Part shown: piece after piece, positions 36,480 through 49,297 of the stretch
How positions within the stretch are numbered: the first letter of the stretch is position 1
How the letters are laid out: every line of letters starts with the position of its first letter
Assembly: GCA_964020085.1 (NCBI GenBank)
Contig: OZ026599.1
Coordinates: 30,442,274 to 30,506,273 of the forward strand
From: Micromussa lordhowensis
Taxonomy: Eukaryota; Cnidaria; Anthozoa; Scleractinia; Lobophylliidae
Length of the DNA: 64,000 nt
Direction: 5' to 3'
Program-made: the position numbers and the translations under genes
Notes under the pieces: model-generated
Database searches by the model: none
What the model was told of the DNA's origin: nothing
The model's input: only the letters and a program-made list of their open reading frames with translations

Positions 36480-38343
36480 CAACCTAGCACAACATTTTGC
36501 TGCAAACCGCGCCTCTAAAAGTGCCCGTGGAGCCGAGCTATGTCAAATTTGCCAAGGGGACCCGCAGCGCGCGTTTTCTGAAATTCTGCAAAGTTGGAAG
36601 CAGGTCAAACTCCTGCAAAAAGAAGGCCAGAAAAAACACCCTGGCGCGAATGCCATCATGTCTTAACTAGGATTTCCTTGAAGTGCCAACCTAGCACAAC
36701 ATTTTGCTGCAAACCGCGCCTCTAAAAGTGCCCGTGGAGCCGAGCTATGTCAAATTTGCCAAGGGGACCCCCAGCGCGCGTTTTCTGAAATTCTGCAAAG
36801 TTGGAAGCAGGTCAAACTCCTGCAAAAAGAAGGCCAGAAAAAACACCCTGGCGCGAATGCCATCATGTCCTAACTTCGATTTCCTTGAAGTGCCAACCTA
36901 GCACAACATTTTGCTGCAAACCGCGCCTCTAAAAGTGCCCGTGGAGCCGAGCTATGTCAAATTTGCCAAGGGGACCCCCAGCGCGCGTTTTCTGAAATCC
37001 TGCAAAGTTGGGAGCAGGTCAAACTCCTGCAAAAAGAAGGCCAGAAAAAACACCCTGGCGCGAATGCCATCATGGCCTATTTAAAATTTCCTTAAAGTGC
37101 CAACCTAGCACAACATTTTGCTGCAAACCGCGCCTCTAAAAGTGCCCGTGGAGCCGAGCTATGTCAAATTTGCCAAGGGGACCCCCAGCGCGCGTTTTCT
37201 GAAATTCTGCAAAGTTGGGAGCAGGTCAAACTCCTGCAAAAAGAAGGCCAGAAAAAACACGCTGGCGCGAATGCCATCATGTCCTAACTAGGATTTCCTT
37301 AAAGTGCCAACCTAGCACAACATTTTGCTGCAAACCGCGCCTCTAAAAGTGCCCGTGGAGCTGAGCTATGTCAAATTTGCCAAGGGGACCCCCAGCGCGC
37401 GTTTTCTGAAATTCTGCAAAGTTGGGAGCAGGTCAAACTCCTCCAAAAAGAAGGCCAGAAAAAACACCCTGGCGCGAATGCCATCATGTTCTAACTTGAA
37501 TTTCCTTGAAGTGCCAACCTAGCACAACATTTTGCTGCAAGCCGCGCCTCTAAAAGTGCCCGTGGAGCCGAGCTATGTCAAATTTGCCAAGGGGACCCCC
37601 AGCGCGCGTTTTCTGAAATTCTGCAAAGTTGGAAGCAGGTCAAACACCTGCAAAAAGAAGGCCAGAAAAAACACGCTGGCGCGAATGCCATCATGTCCTA
37701 ACTAGGATTTCCTTAAACTGCCAACCCAGCACAACATTTTGCTGCAAACCGCGCCTCTAAAAGTGGCCGTGGAGCCGAGCTATGTCAAATTTGCCAAGGG
37801 GACCCCCAGCGCGCGTTTTCTGAAATTCTGCAAAGTTGGGAGCAGGTCAAACTCCTGCAAAAAGAAGGCCAGAAAAAACACTTTGGCGCGAATGCCATCA
37901 TGTCCTAACTAACATTTCCTTCAAGTGCCAACCTAGCACAACATTTTGCTGCAAACCGCGCCTCTAAAAGTGCCCGTGGAGCCGAGCTATGTCAAATTTG
38001 CCAAGCGGACCCCCAGCGCGCGTTTTCTGAAATTCTGCAAAGTTGGGAGCAGGTCAAACTCCTGCAAAAAGAAGGCCAGAAAAAAACACCCTGGCGCGAA
38101 TGCCATCATGTCCTAACTAAAATTTACTTAAAGTGCCAACCTAGCACAACATTTTGCTGCAAACCGCGCCTCTAAAAGTGCCCGTGGAGCCGAGCTATGT
38201 CAAATTTGCCAAGGGGACCCCCAGCGCGCGTTTTCTGAAATTCTGCAAAGTTGGGAGCAGGTCAAACTCCTGCAAAAAGAAGGCCAGAAAAAACACCCTG
38301 GCGCGAATGCCATCATGTCCTAACTAGGATTTCCTTGAAGTGC
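36480..38343 (+). repeat. 9-monomer HOR, copy 1 (m177-m185)
   Basis: The series of GGACCCGCAGC (m177), GTTGGAAGC with tail ACTTCGATT (m178), GAAATCCTGC (m179), GGAGCTGAGC with CTCCTCCAAA (m181) and GCAAGCCGCG (m182) recurs 1,864 bp downstream. The displacement is 9 monomers plus one base. m184 carries AAGCGGACCC, the 7-A run and TTTACTTAAAG. Confidence 0.8.
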
Positions 38344-39792
38344 CAACCTAGCACAACATTTTGCTGCAAACCGCGCCTCTAAAAGTGCCCGTGGAGCCGA
38401 GCTATGTCAAATTTGCCAAGGGGACCCGCAGCGCGCGTTTTCTGAAATTCTGCAAAGTTGGGAGCAGGTCAAACTCCTGCAAAAAGAAGGCCAGAAAAAA
38501 CACCCTGGCGCGAATGCCATCATGTCTTAACTAGGATTTCCTTGAAGTGCCAACCTAGCACAACATTTTGCTGCAAACCGCGCCTCTAAAAGTGCCCGTG
38601 GAGCCGAGCTATGTCAAATTTGCCAAGGGGACCCCCAGCGCGCGTTTTCTGAAATTCTGCAAAGTTGGAAGCAGGTCAAACTCCTGCAAAAAGAAGGCCA
38701 GAAAAAACACCCTGGCGCGAATGCCATCATGTCTTAACTTCGATTTCCTTGAAGTGCCAACCTAGCACAACATTTTGCTGCAAACCGCGCCTCTAAAAGT
38801 GCCCGTGGAGCCGAGCTATGTCAAATTTGCCAAGGGGACCCCCAGCGCGCGTTTTCTGAAATCCTGCAAAGTTGGGAGCAGGTCAAACTCCTGCAAAAAG
38901 AAGGCCAGAAAAACCACCCTGGCGCGAATGCCATCATGTCCTAACTAGGATTTCCTTGAAGTGCCAACCTAGCACAACATTTTGCTGCAAACCGCGCCTC
39001 TAAAAGTGCCCGTGGAGCCGAGCTATGTCAAATTTGCCAAGGGGACCCCCAGCGCGCGTTTTCTGAAATTCTGCGAAGTTGGGAGCAGGTCAAACTCCTG
39101 CAAAAAGAAGGCCAGAAAAAACACGCTGGCGCGAATGCCATCATGTCCTAACTAGGATTTCCTTAAAGTGCCAACCTAGCAAAACATTTTGCTGCAAACC
39201 GCGCCTCTAAAAGTGCCCGTGGAGCTGAGCTATGTCAAATTTGCCAAGAGGACCCCCAGCGCGCGTTTTCTGAAATTCTGCAAAGTTGGGAGCAGGTCAA
39301 ACTCCTCCAAAAAGAAGACCATAAAAAACACCCTGGCGCGAATGCCATCATGTTCTAACTAGAATTTCCTTGAAGTGCCAACCTAGCACAACATTTTGCT
39401 GCAAGCCGCGCCTCTAAAAGTGCCCGTGGAGCCGAGCTATGTCAAATTTGCCAAGGGGACCCCCAGCGCGCGTTTTCTGAAATTCTGCAAAGTTGGAAGC
39501 AGGTCAAACTCCTGCAAAAAGAAGGCTAGAAAAAACACGCTGGCGCGAATGCCATCATGTCCTAACTAAAATTTCCTTAAAGTGCCAACCCAGCACAACA
39601 TTTTGCTGCAAACCGCGCCTCTAAAAGTGCCCGTGGAGCCGAGCTATGTCAAATTTGCCAAGGAGACCCCCAGCGCGCGTTTTCTGAAATTCTGCAAAGT
39701 TGGGAGCAGGTCAAACTCCTGCAAAAAGAAGGCCAGAAAAAACACCCTGGCGCGAATGCCATCATGTCCTAACTAAAATTTACTTGAAGTGC
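38344..39792 (+). repeat. 9-monomer HOR, copy 2, partial (m186-m192)
   Basis: This repeats the m177-m183 markers in order: CCCGCAGC at about 38,425, ACTTCGATT at about 38,737, GAAATCCTGC at about 38,857, GGAGCTGAGC at about 39,221 and GCAAGCCGCG at about 39,401. Private changes include GAAGACCATAAAAAAC in m190 and GGCTAGAAAA in m191. Similarity ends at m193, which lacks the AAGCGG state of m184. Confidence 0.8.
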
Positions 39793-40622
39793 CAACCTAG
39801 CACAACATTTTGCTGCAAACCGCGCCTCTAAAAGTGCCCGTGGAGCCGAGCTATGTCAAATTTGCCAAGGGGACCCCCAGCGCGCGTTTTCTGAAATTCT
39901 GCAAAGTTGGGAGCAGGTCAAACTCCTGCAAAAAGAAGGCCAGAAAAAACACCCTGGCGCGAATGCCATCATGTCCTAACTAGGATTTCCTTGAAGTGCC
40001 AACCTAGCACAACATTTTGTTGCAAACCGCGCCTCTAAAAGTGCCCGTGGAGCCGAGCTATGTCAAATTTGCCAAGGGGACCCCCAGCGCGCGTTTTCTG
40101 AAATTCTGCAAAGTTGGGAGCAGGTCAAACTCCTGCAAAAAGAAGGCCAGAAAAAACAACTTGGCGCGAATGCCATCATGTCCTAACTAAAATTTCCTTA
40201 AAGTGCCAACCTAGCACAACATTTTGCTGCAAACCGCGCCTCTAAAAGTGCCCGTGGAGCCGAGCTATGTCAAATTTGCCAAGGAGACCCCCAGCGCGCG
40301 TTTTCTGAAATTCTGCAAAGTTGGGAGCAGGTCAAACTCCTGCAAAAAGAAGGCCAGAAAAAAAACACCCTGGCGCGAATGCCATCATGTCCTAACTAAA
40401 ATTTCCTTGAAGTGCCAACCTAGCACAACATTTTGCTGCACACCGCGCCTCTAAAAGTGCCCGTGGAGCCGAGCTATGTCAAATTTGCCAAGGGGACCCC
40501 CAGCGCGCGTTTTCTGAAATTCTGCAAAGTTGGGAGCAGGTCAAACTCCTGCAAAAAGAAGGCCAGAAAAAACACCCTGGCGCGAATGCCATCATGTCTT
40601 AACTAGGATTTCCTTGAAGTGC
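39793..40622 (+). repeat. Near-consensus satellite monomers (m193-m196)
   Basis: Four monomers with few private changes: TTTTGTTGC in m194, AACAACTTGG at the end of m194, a 2-base expansion of the A-run in m195 (about 40,361-40,368) and CTGCACACCG in m196. No higher-order period is evident. Confidence 0.75.
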
Positions 40623-41450
40623 CAACCTAGCACAACATTTTGCTGCAAACCGCGCCTCTAAAAGTGCCCGTGGAGCCGAGCTATGTCAAATTTGCCAAGG
40701 GGACCCCCAGCGCGCGTTTTCTGAAATTCTGCAAAGTTGGGAGCAGGTCAAACTCCTGCAAAAAGAAGGCCAGAAAAAACACCCTGGCGCGTATGTCATC
40801 ATGTCCTAACTAAAATTTCCTTGAAGTGCCAACCTAGCACAACATTTTGCTGCAAACCGCGCCTCTAAAAGTGCCCGTGGAGCCGAGCTATGTCAAATTT
40901 GCCAAGGGGACCCCCAGCGCGCGTTCTCTGAAATTCTGCAAAGTTGGGAGCAGGTCAAACTCCTGCAAAAATAAGGCCAGAAAAAACACCCTGGCGCGAA
41001 TGCCATCATATTCTAACTAGAATTTCCTGGAAGTGCCAACCTAGCACAACATTTTGCTGCAAACCGCGCCTCTAAAAGTGCCCGTGGAGCCGAGCTATGT
41101 CAAATTTGCCAAGGGGACCCCCAGCGCGCGTTTTCTGAAATTCTGCAAAGTTGGGAGCAGGTCAAACTCCTGCAAAAAGAAGGCCAGAAAAAACACCCTG
41201 GCGCGTATGTCATCATGTCCTAACTAAAATTTCCTTGAAGTGCCAACCTAGCACAACATTTTGCTGCAAACCGCGCCTCTAAAAGTGCCCGTGGAGCCGA
41301 GCTATGTCAAATTTGCCAAGGGGACCCCCAGCGCGCGTTTTCTGAAATTCTGCAAAGTTGGGAGCAGGTCAAACTCCTGCAAAAATAAGGCCAGAAAAAA
41401 CACCCTGGCGCGAATGCCATCATATTCTAACTAGGATTTCCTGGAAGTGC
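40623..41450 (+). repeat. Dimer duplication (m197-m198 and m199-m200)
   Basis: Two 414-bp units share GCGCGTATGTCATC (about 40,788 and 41,202), CAAAAATAAGGCC and the tail CATATTCTAACTA followed by TCCTGGAAGT. m198 has a private GCGTTCTCTG, and its tail has AGAATT where m200 has AGGATT. The CATATTC tail recurs once more after m203 (about 42,042). Confidence 0.85.
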
Positions 41451-43105
41451 CAACCTAGCACAACATTTTGCTGCAAACCGCGCCTCTAAAAGTGCCCGTG
41501 GAGCCGAGCTATGTCAAATTTGCCAAGGGGACCCCCAGCGCGCGTTTTCTGAAATTCTGCAAAGTTGGGAGCAGGTCAAACTCCTGCAAAAAGAAGGCCA
41601 GAAAAAACACCCTGGCGCGAATGCCATCATGTCCTAACTAGGATTTCCTTGAAGTGCCAACCTAGCACAACATTTTGCTGCAAACCGCGCCTCTAAAAGT
41701 GCCCGTGGAGCCGAGCTATGTCAAATTTGCCAAGGGGACCCCCAGCGCGCGTTTTCTGAAATTCTGCAAAGTTGGGAGCAGGTCAAACTCCTGCAAAAAG
41801 AAGGCCAGAAAAAACACCGTGGCGCGAATGCCATCATGTCCTAACTAAAATTTCCTTGAAGTGCCAACCTAGCACAACATTTTGCTGCAAACCGCGCCTC
41901 TAAAAGTGCCCGTGGAGCCGAGGTATGTCAAATTTGCCAAGGGGACCCCCAGCGCGCGTTTTCTGAAATTCTGCAAAGTTGGGAGCAGGTCAAACTCCTG
42001 CAAAAAGAAGGCCAGAAAAAACACCCTGGCGCGAATGCCATCATATTCTAACTAGGATTTCCTGGAAGTGCCAACCTAGCACAACATTTTGCTGCAAACC
42101 GCGCCTCTAAAAGTGCCCGTGGAGCCGAGCTATGTCAAATTTGCCAAGGGGACCCCCAGCGCGCGTTTTCTGAAATTCTGCAAAGTTGGGAGCAGGTCAA
42201 ACTCCTGCAAAAAGAAGGCCAGAAAAAACACCCTGGCGCGAATGCCATCATGTCGTTTCTAAGATTTCCTTCAAGTGCCAACCTAGCACAACATTTTGCT
42301 GCAAACCGCGTCTCTAAAAGTGCCCGTGGAGCCGAGCTATGTCAAATTTGCCAAGGGGACCCCCAGCGCGCGTTTTCTGAAATTCTGCAAAGTTGGGAGC
42401 AGGTCAAACTCCTGCAAAAAGAAGGCCAGAAAAAACACCCTGGCGCGAATGCCACCATGTCCTAACAAGCATTTCCGTCAAGTGCCAACCTAGCACAACA
42501 TTTTGCTGCAAACCGCACCTCTAAAAGTGCCCGTGGAGCCGAGCTATGTCAAATTTGCCAAGGGGACCCCCAGCGCGCGTTTTCTGAAATTCTGCAAAGT
42601 TGGGAGCAGGTCAAACTCTTGCAAAAAGAAGGCCAGAAAAAACACCCTGGCGCGAATGCCATCATGTCCTAACTAGCATTTCCTTGAAGTGCCAACCTAG
42701 CACAACATTTTGCTGCAAACCGCGCCTCTAAAAGTGCCCGTGGAGCCGAGCTATGTCAAATTTGCCAAGGGGACCCCCAGCGCGCGTTTTCTGAAATTCT
42801 GCAAAGTTGGGAGCAGGTCAAACTCCTGCAAAAAGAAGGCCAAAAAAACACCCTGGCGCGAATGCCATCATGTCCTAACTAGAATTTCCTTAAAGTGCCA
42901 ACCTAGCACAACATTTTGCTGCAAACCGCGCCTCTAAAAGTGCCCGTGGAGCCGAGCTATGTCAAATTTGCCAAGGGGACCCCCAGCGCGCGTTTTCTGA
43001 AATTCTGCAAAGTTGGGAGCAGGTCAAACTCCTGCAAAAAGAAGGCCAAAAAAAACACCCTGGTGCAAATGCCATCATGTCCTAACTAAGATTTCCTTAA
43101 AGTGG
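41451..43105 (+). repeat. Near-consensus satellite monomers (m201-m208)
   Basis: No clear higher-order repeat. m203 carries GAGGTATG alone, without the two linked changes seen in the left third of the window. The GTCGTTTCTAAG tail of m204 with CCTTCAAGTG before m205 opens a 71-codon frame by stop loss only. m207 has a 1-base A-run deletion. Confidence 0.7.
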
Positions 43106-46004
43106 CAACCTAGCACAACATTTTGCTGCAAACGGCGCCTCTAAAAGTGCCCGTGGAGCCGAGCTATGTCAAATTTGCCAAGGGGACCCCCAGCGCGCGT
43201 TTTCTGAAATTCTGCAAAGTTGGGAGCAGGTCAAACTCCTGCAAAAAGAAGGCCAGAAAAAACACCCTGGCGCGAATGCCATCATGTCCTAACTAGCATT
43301 TCCTTAAAGTGCCAACCTAGCACAACATTTTGCTGCAAACCGGGCCTCTAAAAGTGCCCGTGGAGCCGAGCTATGTCAAATTTGCCAAGGGGACCCCCAG
43401 CGCGCGTTTTCTGAAATTCTGCAAAGTTGGGAGCAGGTCAAACTCCTGCAAAAAGAAGGCCAGAAAAAACACCCTGGCGCGAATGCCATCATGTCCTAAC
43501 TAGAATTTCCTTGAAGTGCCAACCTAGCACAACATTTTGCTGCAAACCGCGCCTCTAAAAGTGCCCGTGGAGCCGAGCTATGTCAAATTTGCCAAGGGGA
43601 CCCCCAGCGCGCGTTTTCTGAAATTCTGCAAAGTTGGGAGCAGGTCAAACTCCTGCAAAAAGAAGACCAAAAACAACACCCTGGCGCGAATGCCATCATG
43701 TCCTAACTAGGATTTCCTTAAAGTGCCAACCTAGCACAACATTTTGCTGCAAACCGCGCCTCTAAAAGTGCCCGTGGAGCCGAGCTATGTCAAATTTGCC
43801 AAGGGGACCCCCAGCGCGCGTTTTCTGAAATTCTGCAAAGTTGGGAGCAGGTCAAACTCCTGCAAAAAGAAGGCCAGAAAAAACACCCTGGCGCGAATGC
43901 CATCATGTCTTAACTAACATTTCCTTAAAGTGGCAACCTAGCACAACATTTTGCTGCAAACCGCGCCTCTAAAAGTGCCCGTGGAGCCGAGCTATGTCAA
44001 ATTTGCCAAGGGGACCCCCAGCGCGCGTTTTCTGAAATTCTGCAAAGTTGGGAGCAGGTCAAACTCCTGCAAAAAGAAGGCCAGAAAAAACACCCTGGCG
44101 CGAATGCCATCATGTCCTAACTAAGATTTCCTTGAAGTGCCAACCTAGCACAACATTTTGCTGCAAACCGCGCCTCTAAAAGTGCCCGTGGAGCCGAGCT
44201 TTGTCAAATTTGCCAAGGGGACCCCCAGCGCGCGTTTTCTGAAATTCTGCAAAGTTGGGAGCAGGTCAAACTCCTGCAAAAAGAAGGCCAGAAAAAACAC
44301 CCTGGCGCGAATGCCATCATGTCCTAACTAGAATTTCCTTGAAGTGCCAACCTAGCACAACATTTTGATGCAAACCGCGCCTCTAAAAGTGCCCGTGGAG
44401 CCGAGCTATGTCAAATTTGCCAAGGGGACCCCCAGCGCGCGTTTTCTGAAATTCTGCAAAGTTGGGAGCAGGTCAAACTCCTGCAAAAAGAAGGCCAAAA
44501 ACAACACCCTGGCGCGAATGCCATCATGTCCTAACTAGGATTTCCTTAAAGTGCCAACCTAGCACAACATTTTGCTGCAATCCGCGCCTCTAAAAGTGCC
44601 CGTGGAGCCGAGCTATGTCAAATTTGCCAAGGGGACCCCCAGCGCGCGTTTTCTGAAATTCTGCAAAGTTGGGAGCAGGTCAAACTCCTGCAAAAAGAAG
44701 GCCAAGAAAAACACCCTGGCGCGAATGCCATCATATCCTAACTAAGATTTCCTTGAAGTGCCAACCTAGCACAACATTTTGCTGCAAACCGCGCCTCTAA
44801 ACGTGCCCGTGGAGCCGAGCTATGTCAAATTTGCCAAGGGGACCCCCAGCGCGCGTTTTCTGAAATTCTGCAAAGTTGGGAGCAGGTCAAACTCCTGCAA
44901 AAAGAAGGCCAGAAAAAACACCCTGGCGCGAATGCCATCATGTCTTAACTAACATTTCCTTAAAGTGGCAACCTAGCACAACATTTTGCTGCAAACCGCG
45001 CCTCTAAAAGTGCCCGTGGAGCCGAGCTATGTCAAATTTGCCAAGGGGACCCCCAGCGCGTGTTTTCTGAAATTCTGCAAAGTTGGGAGCAGGTCAAACT
45101 CCTGCAAAAAGAAGGCCAGAAAAAACACCCTGGCGCGAATGCCATCATGTCCTAACTAAGATTTCCTTAAAGTGCCAACCTAGCACAACATTTTGCTGCA
45201 AACCGCGCCTCTAAAAGTGCCCGTGGAGCCGAGCTATGTCAAATTTGCCAAGGGGACCCCCAGCGCGCGTTTTCTGAAATTCTGCAAAGTTGGGAGCAGG
45301 TCAAACTCCTGCAAAAAGAAGGCCAAAAAAAAACACCCTGGCGCGAATGCCATCATGTCCTAACTAGAATTTCCTTGAAGTGCCAACCTAGCACAACATT
45401 TTGCTGCAAACCGCGCCTCTAAAAGTGCCCGTGGAGCCGAGCTATGTCAAATTTGCCAAGGGGACCCCGGGCGCGCGTTTTCTGAAATTCTGCAAAGTTG
45501 GGAGCAGGTCAAACTCCTGCAAAAAGAAGGCCAAAAACAACACCCTGGCGCGAATGCCATCATGTCCTAACTAGGATTTCCTTAAAGTGCCAACCTAGCA
45601 CAACATTTTGCTGCAAACCGCGCCTCTAAAAGTGCCCGTGGAGCCGAGCTATGTCAAATTTGCCAAGGGGACCCCCAGCGCGCGTTTTCTGAAATTCTGC
45701 AAAGTTGGGAGCAGGTCAAACTCCTGCAAAAAGAAGGCCAGAAAAAACACCCTGGCGCGAATGCCATCATGTCTTAACTAACATTTCCTTAAAGTGGCAA
45801 CCTAGCACAACATTTTGCTGCAAACCGCGCCTCTAAAAGTGCCCGTGGAGCCGAGCTATGTCAAATTTGCCAAGGGGACCCCCAGCGCGCGTTTTCTGAA
45901 ATTCTGCAAAGCTGGGAGCAGGTCAAACTCCTGCAAAAAGAAGGCCAGAAAAAAAAACCTGGCGCGAATGCCATCATGTCCTAACTAAAATTTCCTTGAA
46001 GTGC
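43106..46004 (+). repeat. Alternating 4-/5-monomer HOR (m209-m222)
   Basis: Monomers preceded by TTAAAGTGGCAACC are m209, m213, m218 and m222 (43,106, 43,934, 44,969, 45,798), spaced 4, 5 and 4 monomers apart. Monomers with CCAAAAACAACACC are m211, m215 and m220. The tail TCTTAACTAACATT precedes m213, m218 and m222. The changing period is best read as one monomer gained or lost inside a 4-monomer unit. Confidence 0.8.
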
Positions 46005-48696
46005 CAACCTAGCACAACATTTTGCTGCAAACCGCGCCTCTAAAAGTGCCCGTGGAGCCGAGCTATGTCAAATTTGCCAAGGGGACCCCCAGCGCGCGTT
46101 TTCTGAAATTCTGCAAAGTTGGGAGCAGGTCAAACTCCTGCAAAAAGAAGGCCAGAAGAAACACCCTGGCGCGAATGCCATCATGTCCTAACTAACATTT
46201 CCTTCACGTGCCAACCTAGCACAACATTTTGCTGCAAACCGCGCCTCTACAAGTGCCCGTGGAGCCGAGCTATGTCAAATTTGCCAAGGGGACCCCCAGC
46301 GCGCGTTTTCTGAAATTCTGCAAAGTTGGGAGCAGGTCAAACTCTTGCAAAAAGAAGGCCAAAAAAAACACCCTGGCGCGAATGCCATCATGTTCTAACT
46401 AGCATTTCCTGGAAGTGCCAACCTAGCACAACATTTTGCTGCAAACCGCGCCTCTAAAAGTGCCCGTGGAGCCGAGCTATGTCAAATTTGCCAAGGGGAC
46501 CCCCAGCGCGCGTTTTCTAAAATTCTGCAAAGTTGGGAGCAGGTCAAACTCCTGCAAAAAGAAGGCCAGAAAAAACACCCTGGCGCGAATGCCACCATGT
46601 CCTAACTAGGATTTCCTTCAAGTGCCAACCTAGCACAACATTTTGCTGCAAACCGCGCCTCTAAAAGTGCCCGTGGAGCCGAGCTATGTCAAATTTGCCA
46701 AGGGGACCCCCAGCGCGCGTTTTCTGAAATTCTGCAAAGTTGGGAGCAGGTCAAACTCCTGCAAAAAGAAGGCCAGAAAAAACACCCTGGCGCAAATGCC
46801 ATCATGTCCTAACTAGGATTTCCTTGAAGTGCCAACCTAGCACAACATTTTGCTGCAAACCGCGCCTCTAAAAGTGCCCGTGGAGCCGAGCTATGTCAAA
46901 TTTGCCAAGGGGACCCCAAGCGCGCGTTTTCTGAAATTCTGCAAAGTTGGGAGCAGGTCAAACTCCTGCAAAAAGAAGGCCAGAAAAAACACCCTGGCGC
47001 GAATGCCATCATGTCTTAACTACAATTTCTTTCAAGTGCCAACCTAGCACAACATTTTGCTGCAAACCGCGCCTCTAAAAGTGCCCGTGGAGCCGAGCTA
47101 TGTCAAATTTGCCAAGGGGACCCCCAGCGCGCGTTTTCTGAAATTCTGCAAAGTTGAGAGCAGGTCAAACTCCTGCAAAAAGAAGGCCAGAAAAAAAACC
47201 CTGGCGCGAATGCCATCATGTCCTAACTAGGATTTCCTTAAAGTGCCAACCTAGCACAACATTTTGCTGCAAACTGCGCCTCTAAAAGTGCCCGTGGAGC
47301 CGAGCTATGTCAAATTTTCCAAGGGGAACCCCAGCGCGCGTTTTCTGAAATTCTGCAAAGTTGGGAGCAGGTCAAACTCCTGCAAAAAGAAGGCCAAAAA
47401 AAAACACCCTGGCGCGAATGCCATCATGTCCTAACTAAAATTTCCTTGAAGTGCCAACCTAGCACAACATTTTGCTGCAAACCGCGCCTCTAAAAGTGCC
47501 CGTGGAGCCGAGCTATGTCAAATTTGCCAAGGGGACCCCAAGCGCGCGTTTTCTGAAATTCTGCAAAGTTGGGAGCAGGTCAAACTCCTGCAAAAAGAAG
47601 GCCAGAAAAAACACCCTGGCGCGAATGCCATCATGTCTTAACTACGATTTCTTTCAAGTGCCAACCTAGCACAACATTTTGCTGCAAACCGCGCCTCTAA
47701 AAGTGCCCGTGGAGCCGAGCTATGTCAAATTTGCCAAGGGGACCCCCAGCGCGCGTTTTCTGAAATTCTGCAAAGTTGGGAGCAGGTCAAACTCCTGCAA
47801 AAAGAAGGCCAGAAAAAACACCCTGGCGCGAATGCCATCATGTCCTAACTAGAATTTCCTTGAAGTGCCAACCTAGCACAACATTTTGCTGCAAACCGCG
47901 CCTCTAAAAGTGCCCGTGGAGCCGAGCTATGTCAAATTTGCAAAGGGGACCCCCAGCGCGCGTTTTCTGAAATTCTGCAAAGTTGGGAGCAGGTCAAACT
48001 CTTGCAAAAAGAAGGCCAGAAAAAACACCCTGGCGCGAATGCCATCATGTCCTAACTAGAATTTCCTTGAAGTGCCAACCTAGCACAACATTTTGCTGCA
48101 AACCGCGCCTCTAAAAGTGCCCGTGGAGCCGAGCTATGTCAAATTTGCCAAGGGGACCCCCAGCGCGCGTTTTCTGAAATTCTGCAAAGTTGGGAGCAGG
48201 TCAAACTCTTGCAAAAAGAAGGCCAGAAAAAACACCCTGGCGCGAATGCCATCATGTCCTAACTAGAATTTCCTTGAAGTGCCAACCTAGCACAACATTT
48301 TGCTGCAAACCGCGCCTCTAAAAGTGCCCGTGGAGCCGAGCTATGTCAAATTTGCAAAGGGGACCCCCAGCGCGCGTTTTCTGAAATTCTGCAAAGTTGG
48401 GAGCAGGTCAAACTCTTGCAAAAAGAAGGTCAGAAAAAACACCCTGGCGCGAATGCCATCATGTCCTAACTAGAATTTCCTTGAAGTGCCAACCTAGCAC
48501 AACATTTTGCTGCAAACCGCGCCTCTAAAAGTGCCCGTGGAGCCGAGCTATGTCAAATTTGCCAAGGGGACCCCCAGCGCGCGTTTTCTGAAATTCTGCA
48601 AAGTTGGGAGCAGGTCAAACTCCTGCAAAAAGAAGGCCAGAAAAAACACCCTGGCGCGAATGCCATCATGTCCTAACTAGGATTTCCTTAAAGTGG
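46005..48696 (+). repeat. 3-monomer and dimer duplications (m223-m235)
   Basis: m227 and m230 (46,833 and 47,455, 622 bp apart) share GGGGACCCCAAGCGCG and an ATTTCTTTCAAGTGCC tail. m232/m233 and m234/m235 form a dimer repeat of 414 bp: m232 and m234 share AATTTGCAAAGGGG at about 47,936 and 48,350. These four monomers are otherwise nearly identical, with AACTAGAATT tails. Confidence 0.75.
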
Positions 48697-49110
48697 CAAC
48701 CTAGCACAACATTTTGCTGCAAACCGCGCCTCTAAAAGTGCCCGTGGAGCCGAGCTATGTCAAATTTGCCAAGGGGACCCCCAGCGCCCGTTTTCTGAAA
48801 TTCTGCAAAGTTGGGAGCAGGTCAAACTCCTGCAAAAAGAAGGCCAGAAAAAACACCCTGGCGCGAATGCCATCATGTCCTAACTAGCATTTCCTTGAAG
48901 TGCCAACCTAGCACAACATTTTGCTGCAAACCGCGCCTCTAAAAGTGCCCGTGGAGCCGAGCTATGTCAAATTTGCCAAGGGGACCCCCAGCGCGCGTTT
49001 TCTGAAATTCTGCAAAGTTGGGAGCAGGTCAAACTCCTGCAAAAAGAAGGCCACAAAAAACACCCTGGCGCGAATGCCATCATGTCCTAACTAGCATTTC
49101 CTTGAAGTGC

Positions 49111-49297
49111 CAACCTAGCACAACATTTTGCTGCAAACCGCGCCTCTGAAAGTGCTCGTGGAGCCGAGCTATGTCAAATTTGAAATTGCTGAAATTCTGC
49201 AAAGTTGGGAGCAGGTCAAACTCCTGCAAAAAGAAGGCCAGAAAAAACACCCTGGCGCGAATGCCATCATGTCCTTACTAGAATTTCCTTAAAGTGC
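49111..49297 (+). repeat. 187-bp deletion monomer (m238)
   Basis: After TCAAATTTG the consensus 26 bases, from CCAAGGGG through the GCGCGC site to TTTT, are replaced by AAATTG, giving a net loss of 20 bp. The BssHII site and the C-rich block are absent. This copy also has CCTCTGAAAG and GTGCTCGTGG. Confidence 0.95.
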
